A stretch of DNA of 64,000 nt, from assembly GCA_028752905.1 (NCBI GenBank), contig JAQNBH010000015.1, forward strand, positions 15,097,713-15,161,712, read 5' to 3'. Source of the DNA: Cladorhizidae sp. MBARI D1340-BT2 (taxonomy: Eukaryota; Porifera; Demospongiae; Poecilosclerida; Cladorhizidae). This document shows, in pieces, positions 57,189-64,000 of this stretch (its first letter is position 1; the number at the start of each line of letters is the position of its first letter). Under the pieces are notes generated by a model that saw only the letters and a list, made by a program, of their open reading frames with translations, did not search any database and had not been told where the DNA came from. The translations under genes were made by a program, and so were the position numbers.

Positions 57189-58606
57189 CTTATGGCCATT
57201 TTGTAATCCAAATAACTTCGCAAGACCTGCACGTTCCACTCGCCCAGTGGGTTAATGTTTCTCCTTTTCCTGACAGGAAATCCTGTTGCAGATCTTGCAG
57301 GGAGTAGGTGTCAAAACACTCCATTTCATTGAGAGATTCTTTTTTTTTCTTTTCCCCTTCTTTTTTTTAACACTCAAAAATGTGTGGACTTGCATTTTGA
57401 CAATCTCTACAGGAGGGAGGGGCACATCCTCCTCCCACACCCACTCCTTATTGGGAGCAGGAATGACCAATGTCACATGCACCCTCTCCCCTCCATTAAT
57501 AATGGACAATGGTGGATTTAGCTGTGGCTAGAAGTAGAGCACTGCCTATTGGAGCTATCAGAATATGGGGAAATGTCCCCAAACCAACCAACTAACAAAA
57601 TATTTCATTCTTAGCTAAAGCTGGCCTTGGTAGCTTCTTGATAGCCAAAGCTATGTGTCAACAACTTTTTTTTTACTCCAGAAACACTTCAAGTGTTCCT
57701 TGAATCCTCCACTACTGTGTTCCTTGAATCCTCCACTACTAGCAGGCCTAAGGAAGGGTAAAACGGTTTTCTTCGAGGGCTATCTTCTTTCCTTCTGCAA
57801 ACATGTCCATTCACATAGTATCAAAGAGCTCCAGGTTACCCAAAGACCGTGTGTTTGATCCTCCCTTTTGATTCCGTCAGTGTAAACAGCATATCCAGGC
57901 TAACTACTTGGTGACCATGTACCAGGGACTACTACTTCCTGCGTACTCCCTGTATTGGTTCTACCCTATTTGCAAATGGCGGAAGGGGGGAAAACCCCCA
58001 AGACTCACATCAGCAGCTTCTTGGCTGCCTGAGTTGATTTCGGCTGATATTAGCTCCAAAAAGACTTTCTCTAAGATAGTAAACAGACAGATGTTTAAGA
58101 ATCTATGTTATATCCATGATCTTTTATCTGTCTCTCTCCCTTGAATAGCTTGTCTACAATAAATCCATTCATAGAATTCTAGTACAAAAGACTCCAATCT
58201 GTTTCTCCATTACAGAATAAAGCTGCTGGTAAGGAACATACATGGGTAAGTTAGTCCGTGACACTATCAGCCTAATGCATACACTATATTATATGCAGAA
58301 CCAACAAATGTTCCTCACTCAGTACTTCTGTTTGGTTTGTGGAGCTCACTCCTGGGAAACTCCTGGGAAACTGCTGCACAGTCCAGAAAAGGCTGTAATC
58401 TTCTTGGTGGAGTTCTCCTGTGCAGATTGTTACCAGGCTATAGCCGACCCTATGTGGGTCCAGTCAATAATAGCAACCGGATAATGGAACGGAGTAGTGG
58501 AAATGTGGTGGGCATGAGTACAGTTAACAATAGTAACAAACATCTGCTGATTTGTGTAGTGGACAACAAGATGAAGTACGCTCAAAGCTTTTAGTTGGAC
58601 TTTGCA
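57189..58606. other. Non-coding, unassigned
   Basis: A 27-bp duplication (GTGTTCCTTGAATCCTCC start) lies at 57692-57744. Possible PP1 tail exons near 57277 and 58216 have splice-like edges, but their peptides do not match the family. Nothing else is seen. Confidence 0.35.
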
Positions 58607-61600
58607 GAGCTCTGACTTGATGTAGTCCTCTCAACTATAAGACAACAAGAGCTCTGACTTGATGTAGTCCTCCACCACTCTACTATAATAAGATAACAAG
58701 AGCTCTGACTTGATGTAGTCCTCCACCACTCAACACAACAAGAGCTCTGACTTGATGTAGTCCTCCACCACTCAACTATAATAAGACAACAAGAGCTCTG
58801 ACTTGATGTAGTCTTCCTCCACTCAACTATAAGACTACAAGAGCTCTGACTTGATGGAGTCCTCCACCACTCAACTATAATAAGATAACAAGAGCTCTGA
58901 CTTGATGTAGTCCTCCACCACTCAACTATAAGACTACAAGAGCTCTGACTTGATGGAGTCCTTCACCACTCAACTATAATAAGACAACAAGAGCTCTGAC
59001 TTGATGTAGTCCTCCACCACTCAACTATAATAAGACAACAAGAGCTCTGACTTGATGTAGTCCTCCACCACTCAACTATAATAAGACAACAAGAGCTCTG
59101 ACTTGATGTAGTCCTCCACCACTCAACTATAATAAGACAACAAGAGCTCTGACTTGATGTAGTCCTCCACCACTCAACTATAATAAGACAACAAGAGCTC
59201 TGACTTGATGGAGTCCTCCACCACTCAACTATAATAAGACAACAAGAGCTCTGACTTGATGGAGTCCTCCACCACTCAACTATAAGACTACAAGAGCTCT
59301 GACTTGATGTAGTCCTCCTCCACTCAACTATAAGACTACAAGAGCTCTGACTTGATGTAGTCCTCCACCACTCAACTATAATAAGACAACAAGAGCTCTG
59401 ACTTGATGGAGTCCTCCACCACTCAACTATAATAAGACTACAAGAGCTCTGACTTGATGTAGTCCTCCACCACTCAACTATAATAAGACAACAAGAGCTC
59501 TGACTTGATGTAGTCCTCCACCACTCAACTATAATAAGATAACAAGAGCTCTGACTTGATGTAGTCCTCCACCACTCAACTATAATAAGACAACAAGAGC
59601 TCTGACTTGATGTAGTCCTCCACCACTCAACTATAATAAGACAACAAGAGCTCTGACTTGATGTAGTCCTCCACCACTCAACTATAATAAGACAACAAGA
59701 GCTCTGACTTGATGTAATCATCCACCACTCAACTATAATAAGACTACAAGAGCTCTGACTTGATGTAGTCCTCCACCACTCAACTATAATAAGACAACAA
59801 GAGCTCTGACTTGACTTGATGTAGTCCTCCTCCACTCAACTATAATAAGACAACAAGAGCTCTGACTTGATGTAGTCCTCCTCCACTCAACTATAATAAG
59901 ACAACAAGAGCTCTGACTTGATGTAGTCCTCCTCCACTCAACTATAATAAGACAACAAGAGCTCTGACTTGATGTAGTCCTCCACCACTCAACTATAATA
60001 AGACAACAAGAGCTCTGACTTGATGTAGTCCTCCACCACTCAACTATAATAAGATAACAAGAGCTCTGACTTGATGTAGTCCTCCACCACTCAACTATAA
60101 TAAGACAACAAGAGCTCTGACTTGATGTAGTCCTCCACCACTCAACTATAATAAGACAACAAGAGCTCTGACTTGATGTAGTCCTCCACCACTCAACTAC
60201 TATAATAAGACTACAAGAGCTCTGACTTGATGTAGTCCTCCACCACTCAACTATAATAAGACAACAAGAGCTCTGACTTGATGTAGTCCTCCACCACTCA
60301 ACTACTATAATAAGACTACAAGAGCTCTGACTTGATGTAGTCCTCCACCACTCAACTATAATAAGACAACAAGAGCTCTGACTTGATGTAGTCCTCCTCC
60401 ACTCAACTATAATAAGACAACAAGAGCTCTGACTTGATGTAGTCCTCCACCACTCAACTATAATAATCTGACTTGATGTAGTCCTCCACCACTCAACTAT
60501 AATAAGACAACAAGAGCTCTGACTTGATGTAGTCCTCCACCACTCAACTATAATAAGACAACAAGAGCTCTGACTTGATGTAATCATCCACCACTCAACT
60601 ATAATAAGACTACAAGAGCTCTGACTTGATGTAGTCCTCCACCACTCAACTATAATAAGACAACAAGAGCTCTGACTTGACTTGATGTAGTCCTCCTCCA
60701 CTCAACTATAATAAGACAACAAGAGCTCTGACTTGATGTAGTCCTCCTCCACTCAACTATAATAAGACAACAAGAGCTCTGACTTGATGTAGTCCTCCTC
60801 CACTCAACTATAATAAGACAACAAGAGCTCTGACTTGATGTAGTCCTCCACCACTCAACTATAATAAGACAACAAGAGCTCTGACTTGATGTAGTCCTCC
60901 ACCACTCAACTATAATAAGATAACAAGAGCTCTGACTTGATGTAGTCCTCCACCACTCAACTATAATAAGACAACAAGAGCTCTGACTTGATGTAGTCCT
61001 CCACCACTCAACTATAATAAGACAACAAGAGCTCTGACTTGATGTAGTCCTCCACCACTCAACTACTATAATAAGACTACAAGAGCTCTGACTTGATGTA
61101 GTCCTCCACCACTCAACTATAATAAGACAACAAGAGCTCTGACTTGATGTAGTCCTCCTCCACTCAACTATAATAAGACAACAAGAGCTCTGACTTGATG
61201 TAGTCCTCCACCACTCAACTATAATAATCTGACTTGATGTAGTCCTCCACCACTCAACTATAATAAGACAACAAGAGCTCTGACTTGATGTAGTCCTCCT
61301 CCACTCAACTATAATAAGACAACAAGAGCTCTGACTTGATGTAGTCCTCCACCACTCAACTATAATAAGACAACAAGAGCTCTGACTTGATGTAGTCCTC
61401 CTCCACTCAACTATAATAAGACAACAAGAGCTCTGACTTGATGTAGTCCTCCACCACTCAACTATAATAAGACAACAAGAGCTCTGACTTGATGTAGTCC
61501 TCCACCACTCAACTATAATAAGACAACAAGAGCTCTGACTTGATGTAGTCCTCCTCCACTCAACTATAATATGACAACAAGAGCTCTGACTTGATGTAGT

Positions 61601-61785
61601 CCTCCACCACTCAACTATAATAAGATAACAAGAGCTCTGACTTGATGTAGTCCTCCACCACTCAACTATAATAAGACAACAAGAGCTCTGACTTGATGTA
61701 GTCCTCCACCACTCAACTATAATAAGACAACAAGAGCTCTGACTTGATGTAGTCCTCCACCACTCAACTATAATAAGATAACAAA
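58607..61785 (+). repeat. 51-bp minisatellite, about 62 copies, with higher-order structure
   Basis: Units of GAGCTCTGACTTGATGTAGT followed by CCTCCACCACTCAACTATAA and TAAGACAACAA. Variants include CCTCCTCC, GATAACAA and shortened units. A block of about 866 bp is repeated (rare variants TTGACTTGATG at 59811 and 60677). Minus-strand frames of about 300 codons are by-products of the 51-bp period. Confidence 0.97.
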
Positions 61786-61971
61786 AGGAAACAAGAAATG
61801 TCCATTTTAAATCATATAGTTATAGAGTATTGATATGATTATAAATGGTAAAGCTATAAATGGTAAAGCATCATCTAACTCGTTGGTCCACACAGTCTCG
61901 TTTTTTCCCTTTGGCAAGTCAATCCAATAAAATAATAGTTGCTTGTTTTTAAGAAATAAATATATTTTTCT

Positions 61972-61973
<2 letters not shown>

Positions 61974-62030
<57 letters not shown>
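61974..62030 (+). repeat. (GT)n microsatellite
   Basis: About 28 uninterrupted GT units. Confidence 0.97.
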
Positions 62031-62035
<5 letters not shown>

Positions 62036-62378
62036 TATACTGGTAAAGGAACATGTGTAGAAGACTGTTTGCTGTTTAGTTGGGTTTTGAAGCTATCCAG
62101 TGCAACTTTTGCCAGATCTTTGAAAGAAGCTGTAGCTGACCATATAGTACATATATATGTACATGTATATGTATATATATGTATATAGCTATAACAAAAC
62201 AGCAGCATGGTAGTACAAGTAGGTCATGTGCTTGGTAGTTGACTTTGAGAATAAGAGCATTGGCTGCAAGGATGGGTGGAAATGCGGGAGGAATGGAATA
62301 GAAACAAGGATATCCATTTTTATCAAGTTTCAAAAGCAATATAATATTGCATACTTAAGTTCTAAAGGTAAAGTGTTA

Positions 62379-62520
62379 TTAACCCTTACAAGACGAGCGT
62401 CGCAAATCCATGTCACAAATAATTAAGTGTGGAGGACGAGCGTCATGGATACGTGACTTGCGTGTTAGTAGTCGTTAGGACGAGTGTCATGAAATCGTGA
62501 CGGGCTTCTTCTTTACGACT
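62379..62520 (+). mobile_element. Possible piggyBac-type terminus
   Basis: TTAA followed directly by CCCTTACAAGACGAGCGTC. Subterminal repeats of GGACGAGYGTCATGRA come next, spaced about 45-55 bp (near 62432 and 62479). piggyBac elements insert at TTAA and begin with CCC/CCY. The other end was not found, so this may be a solo end or chance. Confidence 0.3.
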
Positions 62521-63195
62521 GCCCCTTTACCATGCACCATAACTACTGATCAATATGTCTCCTGCCCTTCGTTGTGGGAGGCCTGGCTCCCAAAAGCAGG
62601 CCTCCCAAAAGGTTCAGCTACCAGCTCCAGCAAGCAGCTTTTTCTAAACTATTACAGGAAAGCAAACAGTACACATTAAATATTGTGGATCATGTCTTAG
62701 GTAGATACTGATTTGGAGACTGAGAGAGTGAGTATAATTTTCACTGATACATTTATATGTGTATGGATAGTAGCATGCAGTAGAAGTGGAGTTCAGATGG
62801 TGTTGCAGAGAACTTGCAGCCATTGGAAGTTGGACTGACTGGGAGAGAGAGGACCAAGCAGAGAATGGAGGTGTAATTCTGCCTTAGCTTCAAGTGAACA
62901 CTTGTATGTCTAGCATGAACAAGAAAGAGAAGTTTAACAGATATGATGGACACTATCTCTGCAATGCCCAGGTGTTAACTTACCTACAAGACAAGCTCAC
63001 CAAGCAACAATAGAAGACTTGGCTTTGAATGCTGTATTATAGAAATCATCAATAATGTTACCTTCAAAACATTCTTACTTGATCAGCGCTGACAGTATCT
63101 CTAGTACCCATAAAGTTTAGGATCCATCTTCTAGCTCTTACGATAGGCGGGTACATCTTGACTTGAAGGACGTGAAAATTTAGGTTGATTAATTA

Positions 63196-63320
63196 TACTC
63201 TCAATGAACTCTCAGTTGACATAATAACATTAAAATCACATTCTCAATAATCAACTTCAGATTTTTATTCATTAATGAATAAAGATTGAAGTTGATTATT
63301 GAGAAGGTGATTTTAATTAT
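63196..63320. mobile_element. Fold-back (MITE-like) element
   Basis: TCTCAATAATCAACTTCA at about 63251 pairs with TTGAAGTTGATTATTGAGA at about 63285 around an ATTCATTAATGAAT centre. The outer part shares ACTCTCAATGAACTCTCAG with the reverse complement of 44748-44776, and the inner part with 49129. Confidence 0.65.
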
Positions 63321-63691
63321 AGACAATCATCAATTTGACTGGCAGTCTTGGACATGAAACAGGAACAGCAGATATCAACAGGCACTAATAAGTGTGTGTC
63401 CTAGAATGCTACTAGAACTGATTTGATGGTTTTAACTTCAAGAACTTCATCAAAGTTGATTGAGGATAATTTGGACCTTCAATTGCTCTTCTCATGAGAT
63501 AAGATGGGTTAGCATCATTCAGTCTATTGCAAAGTCTTGGTTTAATAACAGCCATCCACAATCCACCTGCAACAGATGGAAAGCTCTTCCTGTGTGGACA
63601 TGTGTTGACAATCTTCAGCTAATATAGAGAAATATGGGCTGGATGGACTGTAGACTCTGAAGTTGCTTTCTTTCAAGCATGTGTTGAGAGC

Positions 63692-63838
63692 CATCACTGC
63701 ACTATACTTGGAGGTACACTGAGCATCGAAGGCACCTAGTGTGATGTGCTCTTCCAGCAATGCCTCAAGAAGCATCACTGCACTATACTTGGAGACTGAT
63801 CATCGGAGGCACCTTGTGTGATGTGCTCCTCCAGCAAT
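63692..63838 (+). repeat. About 70-bp tandem duplication
   Basis: GCATCACTGCACTATACTTG at about 63692 and 63771 begins two diverged copies, each continuing to GTGATGTGCTCYTCCAGCAAT. Confidence 0.85.
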
Positions 63839-64000
63839 CCATCTCCGTTGCAATGCATTGGATAAACAATGGTGTGGGGAATCTTATTCTTTTCCAGAAA
63901 ATAGACTGTCCTCATCAACTTAAGCAACATACTATGGTTTCTCTCTACTCGACTTGCAGCTTGCTTGGCAGCAGCTGAACATTGTAACTCAATGACAGAT

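Larger units (their letters stand above)
61786..64000. other. Non-coding, unassigned
   Basis: No gene is recognised. A pure GT run at 61974-62030, a possible piggyBac end at 62379, a fold-back element at 63196-63320 and an 80-bp duplication at 63692-63838 are listed separately. Confidence 0.4.

Noticed and set aside
57286..57531. Frame after the acceptor at 57277 as the PP1 tail exon
   Set aside because: The peptide (ILLQILQGVGV and a phenylalanine-rich run) does not resemble any PP1 tail.
58963..60701. Minus-strand frames of 290 and 305 codons with a 17-residue repeat
   Set aside because: By-product of the 51-bp minisatellite. They break wherever a unit has an indel, and there is no splice or start context.

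Overview
This is a eukaryotic, metazoan genomic window. It has spliced genes with GT/GC-AG introns in consistent phase, several families of decayed animal DNA transposons and retroelements, and a very heavy load of micro- and minisatellites. Small introns in the phosphatase gene and the type of hAT, DIRS-like and THAP remnants remind me of demosponge genomes (Amphimedon-like). That is an inference from family resemblance, not a proven assignment. There is no prokaryotic-type operon, CRISPR array or plasmid feature, and I found no rRNA or tRNA gene.

Two protein-coding genes are well supported. (1) A minus-strand SLC46-type major facilitator transporter: a long first exon (34009 to 32827, 394 codons plus one base), a small second exon (17767 to 17684) and a third exon with the stop (16993 to 16722). 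Splice phases agree at both junctions and the joined product is about 510 residues. Its first intron is about 15 kb and holds most of the satellite DNA of the window. (2) A plus-strand PP1 catalytic subunit (47249 to 56205): six exons, about 305 residues, all metal-binding residues present, a GC-AG fifth intron of 7.25 kb filled with two minisatellites, and an unclear C-terminal tail. A further plus-strand terminal exon with a poly(A) signal (about 30401-30596) lies antisense inside the transporter intron.

Layout: 0-15 kb is a graveyard of mobile elements (hAT fossil with recognisable terminal inverted repeats, Merlin/ISXO2-like transposase, non-LTR endonuclease, DIRS-like gag/RT, second hAT fossil cut by a palindrome). 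15-32.8 kb is satellites plus transporter exons 3 and 2. 32.8-34.2 kb is transporter exon 1 and promoter. 36.5-37.5 kb is a pure (AAT)328 tract. 38-42.6 kb holds two adjacent fossil hAT transposases, the second with a precise internal inversion of about 230 bp. 45.5 kb has a THAP-domain remnant. 47.2-56.2 kb is the PP1 gene. 56.4-61.8 kb is two more minisatellites. 61.8-64 kb is ordinary non-coding DNA with a possible piggyBac end and a fold-back element.

Roughly 18 kb, more than a quarter of the window, is tandem repeat. The most interesting features are the 54-bp tandem array that repeats the 3' splice site of transporter exon 2 eight times in frame, the 18/12-bp satellite family built from telomere-like hexamers, the in-place inversion inside a fossil transposase, and the apparently disabled splice donor near the 3' end of the PP1 gene. 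I did not find a new multi-gene system.
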